Source: Pseudomonas sp. FEN
GTDB lineage: Bacteria > Pseudomonadota > Gammaproteobacteria > Pseudomonadales > Pseudomonadaceae
Direction of reading: 5' to 3'
DNA: 64,000 nt
NCBI RefSeq assembly: GCF_904067045.1
Contig: NZ_CAJFDC010000007.1
Location: 310,001-374,000, forward strand
Below the pieces are notes generated by a model that was not told the DNA's origin, did not search any database, and saw only the letters and a program-made list of their open reading frames with translations. Below, piece by piece: positions 23,149 through 33,668 of this stretch (within the stretch, counting starts at the first letter, position 1; every line of letters begins with the position of its first letter). The position numbers and the translations under genes were made by a program.

Positions 23149-23517
23149 CTACTCACACCTCGGGTTCGGCCGGCTGGACTCGCGCCTCGGCAACTCGAGG
23201 TGCAAACGCAGGCAACGCTCATAATCGCGGCGGGCCATATTGCCGATAGTGATATTGCCGACCTCCTCCGGCAGCGCCCGCTTGCCGAGACGGATATCCA
23301 GGATGTCCACCAGCGGCACCTCGGGTTTCAGCTGAAACAGGCTGGGTGACTTCTCCCCAGACATATCAGACGTCCGCGCCTGAGTGGCGACAGGCAACTG
23401 CTCCGGCGTCACACCATAACGATCCAACAAGGAATTCTCGGGCAATGGCTCACCCACGACGACACAGGCGGACAGGGTCAGGCCGACACCCACGCCATGT
23501 TTTTTGAAACAACTCAT
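23149..23517 (-). CDS. Small putative lipoprotein
   Basis: This 122-residue protein starts MSCFKKHGVGVGLTLSACVVVG, compatible with a short lipoprotein signal ending in LSAC (Cys18). The remainder is soluble and charged, with LLDRYGVTPEQLPV and RRDYERCLRLHLELPRRESS near the end. No family is recognised. The start is chosen as the last ATG before the hydrophobic stretch; the frame extends 15 codons further upstream. It is divergent from the Gre-like gene. Confidence 0.55.
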   Translation of the reverse strand: MSCFKKHGVGVGLTLSACVVVGEPLPENSLLDRYGVTPEQLPVATQARTSDMSGEKSPSLFQLKPEVPLVDILDIRLGKRALPEEVGNITIGNMARRDYERCLRLHLELPRRESSRPNPRCE

Positions 23518-23907
23518 AGACAACACTCGCTTGCTTTGAGCGCAGCCGTTCCCCGCCCGCATAGGGCTGAAACAGCCGACGTAGAGCCTCTTGCACTTTA
23601 TTACCCTACAATGAAAAAGAACGCCCGGCGCCCGAAATAGTTAGCACCTGGCTCACAAACCTCTCATCACCGCCGTTTCAGCGCTGAATCCTCGAGCCTT
23701 GAGGCCAGTCACCAACGGCAAAGCATGCCGCCTCCCAAAGACGCACAAACCGCTCATCGCTCCACTGTTCAGACCTGAATCCCCGAGCGCCGAACACCCA
23801 GCGCCAAGACAGCACGGTGCAGTCCGACCACCACAGGTCGCTTACGGATATACCGGGAAACCCAAACCCTGCGAGCATGGCCCAATACCCAAGAACGGGA
23901 GATTGCC
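23518..23907. other. Intergenic stretch with a degenerate direct repeat
   Basis: No gene is supported here. Two related 45-46 nt segments occur at 23655-23699 and 23744-23789. Both begin CACAAACC and contain CTCATC and CTGAATCC, spaced about 90 nt apart. The promoter of the Gre-like gene is expected in the right half. Confidence 0.5.
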
Positions 23908-24402
23908 ATGAGCCGCGCCTTCGTCAACGAGGACAACGCCGCCGCCCAGGCCGAGCAGCCGGTGGAACGCCAGGTCAGTACACAACCCAATTACGTCACC
24001 CCACAGGGCCTGGCGCAACTGCATGCCCGTGTCGCGGCGCTGCAAGCCGAATACAGCGAGCAAAGCGCCTTGGGTGAAGCCGCCGACAAACAGCGCCAGG
24101 CCGATATCGAACGCGACCTGCGTTACTTCAATCAACGCCTGTCCAGCGCCCAGCTCGCCACGCCGGCGACCTCCACCGAGGTGGTACAGATCGGCAGTCG
24201 CGTGACCTTCGCCAACGAGCAGGATGAAGAACAACAGGTGCAGTTGGTCGGCGAGGACGAGGCGGATGCCCCGCGCGGCTTGATCAATTGGGGCTCGCCC
24301 CTGGGTCGGGCGCTGCTGGGTGCGCGCCTGGGCGATGAAGTGCTGTGGAAGCGACCGGCGGGGGATCAGTTGATCGAAATCGTGCGGATCGAACCGGCTT
24401 AG
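23908..24402 (+). CDS. GreA/GreB-family protein with shortened coiled coil
   Basis: This 164-residue Gre-like protein likely binds RNA polymerase through its C-terminal FKBP-like domain (VQIGSRVTFANEQDEEQQVQL, GLINWGSPLGRALLG). The N-terminal coiled coil begins VTPQGLAQLHARV and ends ADIERDLRYFNQRL. Against E. coli GreB it lacks about 10-12 residues at the hairpin tip. I see no counterpart of the acidic pair there (LGDxSENA in GreA/B). A strong GGGAGA ribosome binding site precedes the ATG. It may compete with true Gre factors rather than stimulate cleavage; this is inference. Confidence 0.82.
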   Translation: MSRAFVNEDNAAAQAEQPVERQVSTQPNYVTPQGLAQLHARVAALQAEYSEQSALGEAADKQRQADIERDLRYFNQRLSSAQLATPATSTEVVQIGSRVTFANEQDEEQQVQLVGEDEADAPRGLINWGSPLGRALLGARLGDEVLWKRPAGDQLIEIVRIEPA

Positions 24403-24478
24403 CGGTCCCCAATAAAAAATGGAGCCCCGAAGGGCATAATGCCATTCAGTTAAGGCCATTTGAGGCGCGGCGCGGGTT

Positions 24479-24611
24479 TGTGGCGAGCGGGCTTGCCCGC
24501 GCCGGGGCGCGAAGCGCCCCTCAAGTCAGCGACTTCATTGTGTCAGGCAGAACGCAGTCGCAGGTTTCAGGGCTGCTTTGCAGCCCAGCGCGGGCAAGCC
24601 CGCTCGCCACA
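24479..24611. repeat. Long BIME, GTGGCGAGCGGGC type (copy 1)
   Basis: TGTGGCGAGCGGGCTTGCCCGCG is inverted against CGCGGGCAAGCCCGCTCGCCACA over 133 nt. The interior contains a second hairpin (GGGCTGC / GCAGCCC). A sister copy lies at 35144-35271. No gene is found between the Gre-like gene and ettA (converging). Confidence 0.8.
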
Positions 24612-24690
24612 AATATCGGTCAGACTCAAGAGCGCTCTTAACCGACAGGCGTGAGCCCCGAAGGGCTCCGCTTTTCAACCACCAACCCGA

Positions 24691-26355
<1,665 letters not shown>

Positions 26356-26648
26356 GGAGAACCTAGCGTCAGTGACGGATGAATAAAGGCGCGAGCGGTA
26401 CCCGCAAGTGAACAGGCCCCGTGTGACAGCCAAGAGGTCAAACCATGGCCGCACCGGTCGATACCCTTGAAGGGAGCGTGAATTGCTGGCGCGTAACCGG
26501 TAAAACTACCTGAATGCGGCAGACAGGGCAAACCGCTCGGTCGAACGGGACTGGCACTTTGCCACAACTCAAGGCATGCTAGCCGCCCTTCGGGCGTCCG
26601 GCTTATAGTGCATGTCGCGCCAATCCAGCCCAACCGCAGGATCACAGT
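26356..26648. other. Divergent ettA/morA promoter region
   Basis: This non-coding stretch must hold promoters for both genes. A TATAGT hexamer at 26604-26609 could be the -10 of morA, but no matching -35 is visible. The inverted pair GCCGCCCTTCGGGCG at 26583-26597 forms a small hairpin in the region. Confidence 0.45.
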
Positions 26649-29600
26649 TTGACCAACGCCAATCCGCCATCGCCCGCGCGCGCAGCCAGCCCTGCATCGT
26701 CCCCTCCCCTGCGCGGGACACTCAAAGGCATACTGGCCACGCTGGTGCTGTTCCTGCTCGCCTTGCTGTTTTGGCAACTGATCGATCAATTCCAGCAAAC
26801 CCGCCAGTGGCAGCGTCAGAACAGCATCGACGCCAGCGCTGAACTGGCGGAGCACATCAGCCAGAACATGGCGCTCCATGCGCAGATCGCCCTCAATCTG
26901 CTACCGATCTTCGAAAAACCCAGCAACCACGAAGAGCTGCTGACCCTGCTCGACCGGGTACGCGTGTCGATGCCGGACCTGCAAAGCATCGCCCTGTTCG
27001 ACAACAAGGGCGTCCTGCTCGGCGACAGCGCCGGTGACAGCCATGATGCCGCCTTCCTCAGCGAGCAGGTCAAGCACAGCAACCGTAAACAGACCTACTA
27101 CTTCACCAATGACGATAACGGCCCGATCATTCATCTGCTGTTGCAGCAGGCCAGCGGCGAGAGTGATGGCTACTGGGTCATGCGCCTGTCGCCGCGACTG
27201 CTCCAGGACCTGACCCGCCCGGGCAATCAGGAGGCCAGCGCGGCCTGGCTGATCGAAAATCGCAATAACCATCGGGTGATCAGCCGGGACGATGACATCA
27301 CCCCCACGCCGGCGCTGCTGAACGCGGACGAGGAAGCCAGCAGCGTGCTGGTCGTGCCGCTGTCCAACAGCGACTGGCAACTGCGCGGCCTGTTCGACCC
27401 GCGCAAGGTGGTCGAGGACCTGCTCCCGGCCCTGATCGGCAAGTGCCTGCTGGGACTGGGATTATCGCTGCTGCCGGTGCTGGCGTTGCTCAACATGCGG
27501 CGGCGCCAGCGCCAGGTCACTGAAGGGCGCCGGCGCTATCAGGATATTTTCGAGGGCACCGGCGTTGCGCTGTGCGTTCTCGATCTGTCCGGGCTGCCGG
27601 GCTTCCTCGAACAGCATCAACTGCTGGACAACGAATCGCTCAAGCAGTGGATCGCCCATGACCCCGAACACCGTCGGCTGTTGTTGCAGGAGTTGCGGAT
27701 CACCGAGATCAACCTGGTGGCCCTGCGCCTGCTCAATGTCGACTGCCGCGAAAGCGCCTGGGGCAACCTGATCGAAGGTTCCTCAAGCAATGCCGCCGGT
27801 ATTGGTTACCCGCTGGTCGAAGCGCTGCTCAACCACCAGAGCCAACTGGAGCTGGAGATCAAGCTGACCGATGCCCACGGCCAGGATCAGCACCTGTGGC
27901 TGGTGCTACGACTGCCGGAAAACCCCAGCGACTATCAGGCGGTAATCCTCAGCATCACCGATATCACCAGCCGCAAGCTGATCGAACTGTCGTTGCTGGA
28001 GCGCGAGGGCTTCTGGTCGGACGTGGTGCGCACCGTGCCGGATCACCTGTATGTGCAGGATGTGATCAGCCAGCGGATGATCTTCAGCAACCACCACCTG
28101 GGCCAGACCCTGGGCTACAACAAGACCGAACTGCACCAGATGGGTGAGTACTTCTGGGAGATCCTGCTGCACCCCGAGGACGCCGAGCACTATCACCGCC
28201 TGCGCCAGCAGCAGCGCCATGCCAGTTACAGCCAACTGCTCCAGTGCCAGTTGCGCTTCCGTCATCGCGACGAGCACTGGCGGCACTTCGAGGTCCGCGA
28301 GCAGGCCCTGGCCCGGGACAAGTACGACCAGGTCACGCGTATCATCGGCGTGGCCAAGGACGTCACCGACCAGATCGAGGCCAGCGAGTCCCTGCGCGAC
28401 AGCGAGAAACGCTACCGGATGCTTGCCGAAAGCATCAGCGACGTGATTTTCTCCACCGACAGCCAATTGAACCTGAACTACGTCAGCCCGTCGGTCCTGG
28501 CCGTGCTCGGCTATGAAGTCGACTGGGTGTTCCAGCATGGCTGGCAGTCGACCATTGCCAACCCGCAGCAACTCAATGGCATCTACCTGTTGATGGAACG
28601 GGTCAGCCGGGCGCTGGACAAGCCCGAGGAACTGGCCCGGCTGCGCGAACAGGTACAGACCCAGCTGTTCCTGTTCGATTGCCTGAAGGCCGACGGGCGC
28701 AAGATTCCCATCGAGTTGCGCCTGGTGTTGGTCTGGGACGAGCACGGTGCCTTCGAGGGCATCCTCGGTGTTGGCCGCGACATCAGCCAGCAGCGCCGCG
28801 CGGAAAAAGACCTACGCATGGCAGCCACGGTCTTCGAACACTCGACATCGGCGATCCTGATCACCGACCCGGCCGGCTACATCGTCCAGGCCAACGAGGC
28901 CTTCAGCCGGGTCAGCGGCTACGCGGTGGCCGATGTGCTGGACCAGTTGCCGAGCCTGCTCACCGTCGACGACCAGCAAGAAGCCCATCTGCGCTATGTG
29001 CTCAAGCAACTGGAGCAACACAATACCTGGGAGGGTGAAGTCTGGCTCAAGCGCCGTAACGGCGAGCACTACCCGGCCTGGGTCGGCATCACCGCGGTGC
29101 TCGACGACGAGGGCGACCTGGCCAGCTACGTGTGCTTCTTCACCGACATCAGCGAGCGCAAGGCCAGTGAACAGCGCATTCACCGCCTGGCCTACTATGA
29201 CGCCCTGACCCACCTGCCCAACCGTACCCTGTTCCAGGACCGCCTGCACACCGCGCTGCAACAGGCCGAGCGGCAGAAATCCTGGGTGGTGCTGATGTTC
29301 CTCGACCTGGACCGTTTCAAACCGATCAACGACTCCCTCGGCCACGCCGCCGGCGACCGCATGCTCAAGGAAATGGCCACCCGCCTGCTGGCCTGCGTGG
29401 CCGACGACGACACCGTGGCGCGCATGGGCGGCGATGAGTTCACCCTCTTGCTGCAACCGCGGGCCACCCGGGAAATGGCCTTGAACCGGGCCATTCACGT
29501 GGCCGAGCAGATTCTCTCCAGCCTGGTGACCCCGTTCGTGCTCGAAGGCCGCGAGTTCTTCGTCACCGCCAGTATCGGCATCGCCCTGAGCCCGCAGGAT

Positions 29601-30500
29601 GGCAGCGAACTCAGCCAACTGATGAAAAACGCCGACACCGCGATGTACCACGCCAAGGAGCGTGGCAAGAACAACTTCCAGTTCTACCAGGCCGACATGA
29701 ACGCCAGCGCCCTGGAGCGCCTGGAGCTGGAGAGCGATCTGCGCCACGCTCTGGAGCAGAACGAATTCGTGCTCTATTACCAGCCGCAGTTCAGCGGCGA
29801 CGGCAAGCGCCTGACCGGCGCCGAAGCGCTGCTGCGCTGGCGGCATCCACGTCGCGGCCTGGTGCCACCGGGGGATTTCATCCCGGTGCTGGAAGAGCTC
29901 GGGCTGGTGGTGGATGTCGGCGACTGGGTGCTGACCGAAGCCTGCCGCCAACTCAAGGCCTGGCACCTGGCCAAGGTGCGAGTGCCCAAGGTTTCGGTGA
30001 ACATCTCGGCGCGGCAGTTCTCCGACGGCCAGTTGGGCACGCGGATCGCCACCATTCTCAGGGAAACCGGGGTACCGCCGGCGTGTCTGGAGCTGGAACT
30101 GACCGAAAGTATCCTGATGCGTGAAGTCAGCGAGGCCATGCTGATTCTCGCCGGCCTCAAGAACCTGGGCCTGAGCATCGCCGTCGACGATTTCGGCACC
30201 GGCTACTCGTCGCTCAACTACCTCAAGCAGTTCCCTATCGACGTGCTGAAGATCGACCGTACCTTCGTCGACGGCCTGCCGTCGGGCGAACAGGACGCGC
30301 AGATCGCCCGGGCGATTATCGCCATGGCCCACAGCCTGAACCTGGCGGTGATCGCCGAAGGCGTGGAAACCCACGAGCAACTCGATTTCCTGCGCGAGCA
30401 CGGTTGCGACGAAGTGCAGGGCTACCTGTTCGGCCGGCCGATGGCGCCCAATCGCTTTGAAGCGCAGTTCAGCAACGATGCGCTGTTCATGTTCGAGTGA
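26649..30500 (+). CDS. morA: MorA: membrane PAS-GGDEF-EAL c-di-GMP enzyme
   Basis: This 1283-residue inner-membrane regulator makes and/or degrades cyclic di-GMP, controlling motility and biofilm in Pseudomonas. TM1 is at residues 25-45 and TM2 at about 262-285, enclosing a periplasmic sensor domain. Several PAS/PAC modules follow (about 300-850). The GGDEF motif is intact at 927-931. The EAL domain keeps EALLRW (1059), DDFGTGYSSL, KIDRTFVDG and EGVET. The product-inhibition RxxD site reads AxxD. The only usable start is TTG at 26649. The morA-glyA neighbourhood matches PA4601-PA4602. Confidence 0.92.
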   Translation: MTNANPPSPARAASPASSPPLRGTLKGILATLVLFLLALLFWQLIDQFQQTRQWQRQNSIDASAELAEHISQNMALHAQIALNLLPIFEKPSNHEELLTLLDRVRVSMPDLQSIALFDNKGVLLGDSAGDSHDAAFLSEQVKHSNRKQTYYFTNDDNGPIIHLLLQQASGESDGYWVMRLSPRLLQDLTRPGNQEASAAWLIENRNNHRVISRDDDITPTPALLNADEEASSVLVVPLSNSDWQLRGLFDPRKVVEDLLPALIGKCLLGLGLSLLPVLALLNMRRRQRQVTEGRRRYQDIFEGTGVALCVLDLSGLPGFLEQHQLLDNESLKQWIAHDPEHRRLLLQELRITEINLVALRLLNVDCRESAWGNLIEGSSSNAAGIGYPLVEALLNHQSQLELEIKLTDAHGQDQHLWLVLRLPENPSDYQAVILSITDITSRKLIELSLLEREGFWSDVVRTVPDHLYVQDVISQRMIFSNHHLGQTLGYNKTELHQMGEYFWEILLHPEDAEHYHRLRQQQRHASYSQLLQCQLRFRHRDEHWRHFEVREQALARDKYDQVTRIIGVAKDVTDQIEASESLRDSEKRYRMLAESISDVIFSTDSQLNLNYVSPSVLAVLGYEVDWVFQHGWQSTIANPQQLNGIYLLMERVSRALDKPEELARLREQVQTQLFLFDCLKADGRKIPIELRLVLVWDEHGAFEGILGVGRDISQQRRAEKDLRMAATVFEHSTSAILITDPAGYIVQANEAFSRVSGYAVADVLDQLPSLLTVDDQQEAHLRYVLKQLEQHNTWEGEVWLKRRNGEHYPAWVGITAVLDDEGDLASYVCFFTDISERKASEQRIHRLAYYDALTHLPNRTLFQDRLHTALQQAERQKSWVVLMFLDLDRFKPINDSLGHAAGDRMLKEMATRLLACVADDDTVARMGGDEFTLLLQPRATREMALNRAIHVAEQILSSLVTPFVLEGREFFVTASIGIALSPQDGSELSQLMKNADTAMYHAKERGKNNFQFYQADMNASALERLELESDLRHALEQNEFVLYYQPQFSGDGKRLTGAEALLRWRHPRRGLVPPGDFIPVLEELGLVVDVGDWVLTEACRQLKAWHLAKVRVPKVSVNISARQFSDGQLGTRIATILRETGVPPACLELELTESILMREVSEAMLILAGLKNLGLSIAVDDFGTGYSSLNYLKQFPIDVLKIDRTFVDGLPSGEQDAQIARAIIAMAHSLNLAVIAEGVETHEQLDFLREHGCDEVQGYLFGRPMAPNRFEAQFSNDALFMFE

Positions 30501-30598
30501 ATGCCGCTTATCCGCGACATGACGCCCTTTCATATGCCAGATAAAACCCATTGGGTTAGAATGCCTTCTTTTCTGCCCCCCGATCCTTGAGGACCGCC

Positions 30599-31852
30599 AT
30601 GTTCAGCCGTGATTTGACTATTGCCAAGTACGACGCCGATCTCTTTGCCGCCATGGAGCAAGAAGCTCAGCGCCAGGAAGAGCACATCGAGCTGATCGCC
30701 TCGGAAAACTACACCAGCCCCGCGGTGATGGAAGCTCAGGGCTCGGTCCTGACCAACAAGTACGCCGAAGGTTATCCGGGCAAGCGTTACTACGGCGGCT
30801 GCGAATACGTCGACGTGGTTGAACAGCTGGCCATCGACCGCGCCAAGCAGCTGTTCGGCGCCGATTACGCCAACGTCCAGCCGCACGCCGGCTCCCAAGC
30901 CAACTCGGCGGTCTACCTGGCCCTGCTGCAAGGCGGCGATACCATCCTCGGCATGAGCCTGGCCCACGGCGGTCACCTGACCCACGGTGCCAGCGTCTCC
31001 TCCTCCGGCAAGCTGTACAACGCCGTACAGTACGGCATCGACGCCAACGGCCTGATCGACTACGACGAAGTCGAGCGCCTGGCGCTCGAGCACAAGCCGA
31101 AAATGATTGTCGCCGGTTTCTCCGCCTACTCGCAGATCCTCGACTTCCCACGTTTCCGCGCCATCGCCGACAAGGTCGGTGCCTATCTCTTTGTCGATAT
31201 GGCTCACGTTGCCGGCCTGGTTGCCGCTGGTGTCTACCCGAACCCGGTGCCATTCGCCGACGTGGTCACCACCACCACCCACAAGACCCTGCGCGGTCCA
31301 CGTGGTGGCCTGATCCTCGCTCGCGCCAACGCCGAGATCGAGAAGAAGCTGAACTCCGCGGTGTTCCCGGGCGCCCAGGGCGGCCCGCTGGAGCACGTGA
31401 TCGCAGCCAAGGCGATCTGCTTCAAGGAAGCGCTGCAGCCTGAGTTCAAGGTCTACCAGCAACAAGTGGTGAAGAACGCCCAGGCCATGGCCGAAGTGTT
31501 TATCGAGCGCGGTTTCGACGTGGTTTCCGGCGGGACCAAGAACCACCTGTTCCTGCTGTCGCTGATCAAGCAGGACATCTCCGGTAAAGACGCCGACGCC
31601 GCGTTGGGCAAGGCTTTCATCACCGTGAACAAGAACTCGGTGCCGAACGATCCACGCTCGCCGTTCGTCACCTCCGGTCTGCGTTTCGGTACTCCGGCTG
31701 TCACTACCCGTGGCTTCAAGGAAACCGAATGCCGCGAACTGGCCGGCTGGATCTGCGACATCCTGGCTGACCTGAACAACGAAGCCGTGATCGACGCCGT
31801 TCGCGCGAAGGTCAAGGCTATCTGCGCCAAGCTGCCGGTTTACGGCGCTTAA
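30599..31852 (+). CDS. glyA: Serine hydroxymethyltransferase
   Basis: GlyA is a PLP enzyme that interconverts serine and glycine while charging tetrahydrofolate with a one-carbon unit. The 417-residue protein has the PLP-lysine motif [14 protein letters not shown] (Lys about residue 229), [12 protein letters not shown] near the N-terminus and the [12 protein letters not shown] segment. ATG 30599 follows a TTGAGGA ribosome binding site; an in-frame ATG four codons upstream of it is not needed. It lies 98 nt downstream of morA and has its own terminator. Pseudomonas often carries more than one glyA; this is the morA-linked copy. Confidence 0.97.
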   Translation: MFSRDLTIAKYDADLFAAMEQEAQRQEEHIELIASENYTSPAVMEAQGSVLTNKYAEGYPGKRYYGGCEYVDVVEQLAIDRAKQLFGADYANVQPHAGSQANSAVYLALLQGGDTILGMSLAHGGHLTHGASVSSSGKLYNAVQYGIDANGLIDYDEVERLALEHKPKMIVAGFSAYSQILDFPRFRAIADKVGAYLFVDMAHVAGLVAAGVYPNPVPFADVVTTTTHKTLRGPRGGLILARANAEIEKKLNSAVFPGAQGGPLEHVIAAKAICFKEALQPEFKVYQQQVVKNAQAMAEVFIERGFDVVSGGTKNHLFLLSLIKQDISGKDADAALGKAFITVNKNSVPNDPRSPFVTSGLRFGTPAVTTRGFKETECRELAGWICDILADLNNEAVIDAVRAKVKAICAKLPVYGA

Positions 31853-31878
31853 TCAGCCCGTTCCACGCCGCACCCCAA

Positions 31879-31910
31879 GAGCCCGGTCAGACATGACCGG
31901 GCTTTTTTTC
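31879..31910 (+). terminator. Rho-independent terminator of glyA
   Basis: GAGCCCGGTCA / TGACCGGGCTT stem with a GACA-type loop is followed by seven T residues, about 25 nt after the stop codon. Confidence 0.92.
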
Positions 31911-32009
31911 GTCTGGAGGAAAGTCGCCGCCGATCGTCCCCAACGGGCAGCAAAGGGTTGTGCTGTTGCGGTGGTCCCGATGCCGTTCCGTTAGGGCCGA
32001 ACGCGGCCC

Positions 32010-32101
32010 CTGTAGGAGCATGGTTTGTCTGGTCGCCGCGCCGGCGCGAAGCTTTCAGCGGTCTTACGGGCCCTTTCGCTGGCAAGCCATGCTTCTACAG
32101 G
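32010..32101. repeat. REP pair (BIME) upstream of the dicarboxylate carrier
   Basis: CTGTAGGAGCATGG is inverted against CCATGCTTCTACAG over 92 nt, with an inner GGCGCGAAGC region. It ends 12 nt before the first operator-like palindrome. Confidence 0.75.
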
Positions 32102-32113
32102 GACCAGCATTAC

Positions 32114-32133
32114 TGGTCAGACCGGTCTAACCA
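32114..32133. promoter_or_regulatory. Candidate GntR/FCD operator 1
   Basis: A 20-bp palindrome (TGGTCAGACC / GGTCTAACCA) matches its own reverse complement at 18 of 20 positions. It is made of two overlapping TGGT-N3-ACC units, the pattern bound by FadR-subfamily GntR regulators. It lies just upstream of the predicted -35 box. Confidence 0.6.
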
Positions 32134-32149
32134 ATTTTCCGAAAAATTC

Positions 32150-32179
32150 TTGCGACTTCAGAAAAACCGGGCGTAGACT
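32150..32179 (+). promoter_or_regulatory. Sigma-70 promoter of the dicarboxylate carrier
   Basis: TTGCGA (32150-32155), an 18-nt spacer and TAGACT (32174-32179) form a plausible promoter. It is bracketed by the palindromes at 32114 and 32190, as expected for regulated expression. Confidence 0.5.
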
Positions 32180-32189
32180 GACCCAGCAC

Positions 32190-32209
32190 TGGACATACCG
32201 GTAAGACCA
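32190..32209. promoter_or_regulatory. Candidate GntR/FCD operator 2
   Basis: TGGACATACC / GGTAAGACCA is a 16 of 20 palindrome with the same ACCGGT centre as operator 1. The two centres are 76 bp apart. It overlaps or follows the predicted transcription start. Confidence 0.5.
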
Positions 32210-32275
32210 CAACAATTAAGTTCCAACGCCGCGGCCCCTCGCCCGGATCACGGAACGCCGACCAGGATCCTCCTC

Positions 32276-33592
32276 ATGCTCAGATGGTGCTCGCGTTCGA
32301 TTTTCCTCCAGGTTGTCCTTGGACTGATGCTCGGCATCATCTGCGGACTCACCCTTCCCGAATTTTCCGTCCAACTCAAACCCCTCGGCGACGGCTTTAT
32401 CAAGCTGATCAAGATGCTGATCGGACTGATCGTCTTCTGTGTGGTGGTCAGTGGCATCTCTGGCGCCGGCGACCTGAAGAAAGTCGGACGGATCGGCCTG
32501 AAATCGGTGATCTACTTCGAAGTCCTGACCACCATCGCCTTGTTGATCGGACTGATCCTGGCCTTCTCCACCGGCATCGGCAGCGGCGCCAATATTCATC
32601 TGGAACAGCTGTCCAAGGTGCCCATGGGTGACCTCGCCGAACGCGGCCAGCATTTGCGCGGGACCACGCAGTTCCTGATGGAGCTGATTCCCAACTCGGT
32701 AATCGGCGCCTTTGCCGACAACAATATTCTCCAGGTCCTGCTGTTTTCGGTGTTGTTCGGCAGCGCCCTGAACCTGGTGGGCGAGTCCGCGTCGGGCATC
32801 TCCCGGCTGATCAATGAACTCAGCCACGTGATCTTCCGCATCATGGGCATGATCGTGCGCCTGGCGCCGCTCGGCGTATTCGGCGCCATCGCCTTCACCA
32901 CCAGCACTTACGGCCTGGACTCGCTGCGGCAACTGGGCAGCCTGGTGGCCCTGTTCTACGTGACCTGCCTGAGTTTCGTGCTGCTGATCCTCGGCCTGGT
33001 GATGCGCCTGTCCGGCCTGCGGATCCTGCCGCTCCTCAAATACCTGCGCGAAGACCTGCTGATCGTGCTGGGCACGGCCTCCTCGGATGCCGTCCTGCCC
33101 CAAGTGATGCGCAAGCTCGAACACCTGGGAATAGGCAGTTCGACGGTCGGCCTGGTGATCCCCACGGGGTACTCGTTCAACCTCGATGGTTTTTCGATCT
33201 ACCTGACCCTGGCCATCGTATTCATCGCCAACGCCACCGGTACACCGCTGGCGTTGACCGACCTGCTGACCATCCTGCTGGTGTCGCTGATCACCTCCAA
33301 GGGCGCCCACGGCATTCCCGGTTCGGCCCTGGTGATCCTCGCCGCCACGCTGACGGCTATCCCGGCAATCCCGGTGGTCGGACTGGTGTTGGTGCTCGCG
33401 GTCGACTGGTTCATGGGCATCGGCCGGGCCATGACCAACCTGATCGGCAACTGCGTGGCGACCGTGGCCATCGCCCGCTGGGAAAAGGACATCGATCTCC
33501 AGCGTGCCCACAAGGTCCTCGATGGCGAGCAAGGTTATGCATTTGCGCCGAGAAAGCCGCTGGCACCGCCGAATCATCAGCAGGAGTTCTGA
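32276..33592 (+). CDS. DctA-family dicarboxylate:cation symporter
   Basis: This 438-residue inner-membrane symporter belongs to the DAACS (DctA/GltP) family. It contains about eight transmembrane helices and two re-entrant loops. Family motifs are GYSFNLDGFSIY (the usual residue after DG is Thr or Ser), SITSKGAHGIPGSA-type loop LITSKGAHGIPGSALV, and GRAMTNLIGNCVAT. C4-dicarboxylates such as succinate or malate are likely substrates, but the Phe in the motif leaves this open. An AGGA ribosome binding site is 8 nt upstream. Two GntR regulators follow directly and probably control it. Confidence 0.88.
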   Translation: MLRWCSRSIFLQVVLGLMLGIICGLTLPEFSVQLKPLGDGFIKLIKMLIGLIVFCVVVSGISGAGDLKKVGRIGLKSVIYFEVLTTIALLIGLILAFSTGIGSGANIHLEQLSKVPMGDLAERGQHLRGTTQFLMELIPNSVIGAFADNNILQVLLFSVLFGSALNLVGESASGISRLINELSHVIFRIMGMIVRLAPLGVFGAIAFTTSTYGLDSLRQLGSLVALFYVTCLSFVLLILGLVMRLSGLRILPLLKYLREDLLIVLGTASSDAVLPQVMRKLEHLGIGSSTVGLVIPTGYSFNLDGFSIYLTLAIVFIANATGTPLALTDLLTILLVSLITSKGAHGIPGSALVILAATLTAIPAIPVVGLVLVLAVDWFMGIGRAMTNLIGNCVATVAIARWEKDIDLQRAHKVLDGEQGYAFAPRKPLAPPNHQQEF

Positions 33593-33668
33593 TGGGCCGC
33601 GCCCCGAGGCTCGCAAAGCAATCGCCGGCCTCGGGTGATGGCCTGACCGTTTTCTCAGGGAGTTAGCC

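Noticed and set aside
23699..23911. Small open frames between the 122-aa lipoprotein and the Gre-like gene
   Set aside because: No ribosome binding site and no protein-like composition. They overlap the degenerate direct repeat and read equally on both strands.
26550..26561. TGGCACTTTGCC as a sigma-54 promoter for morA
   Set aside because: The GG and GC elements are 8 nt apart instead of 12, so sigma-54 could not engage it.
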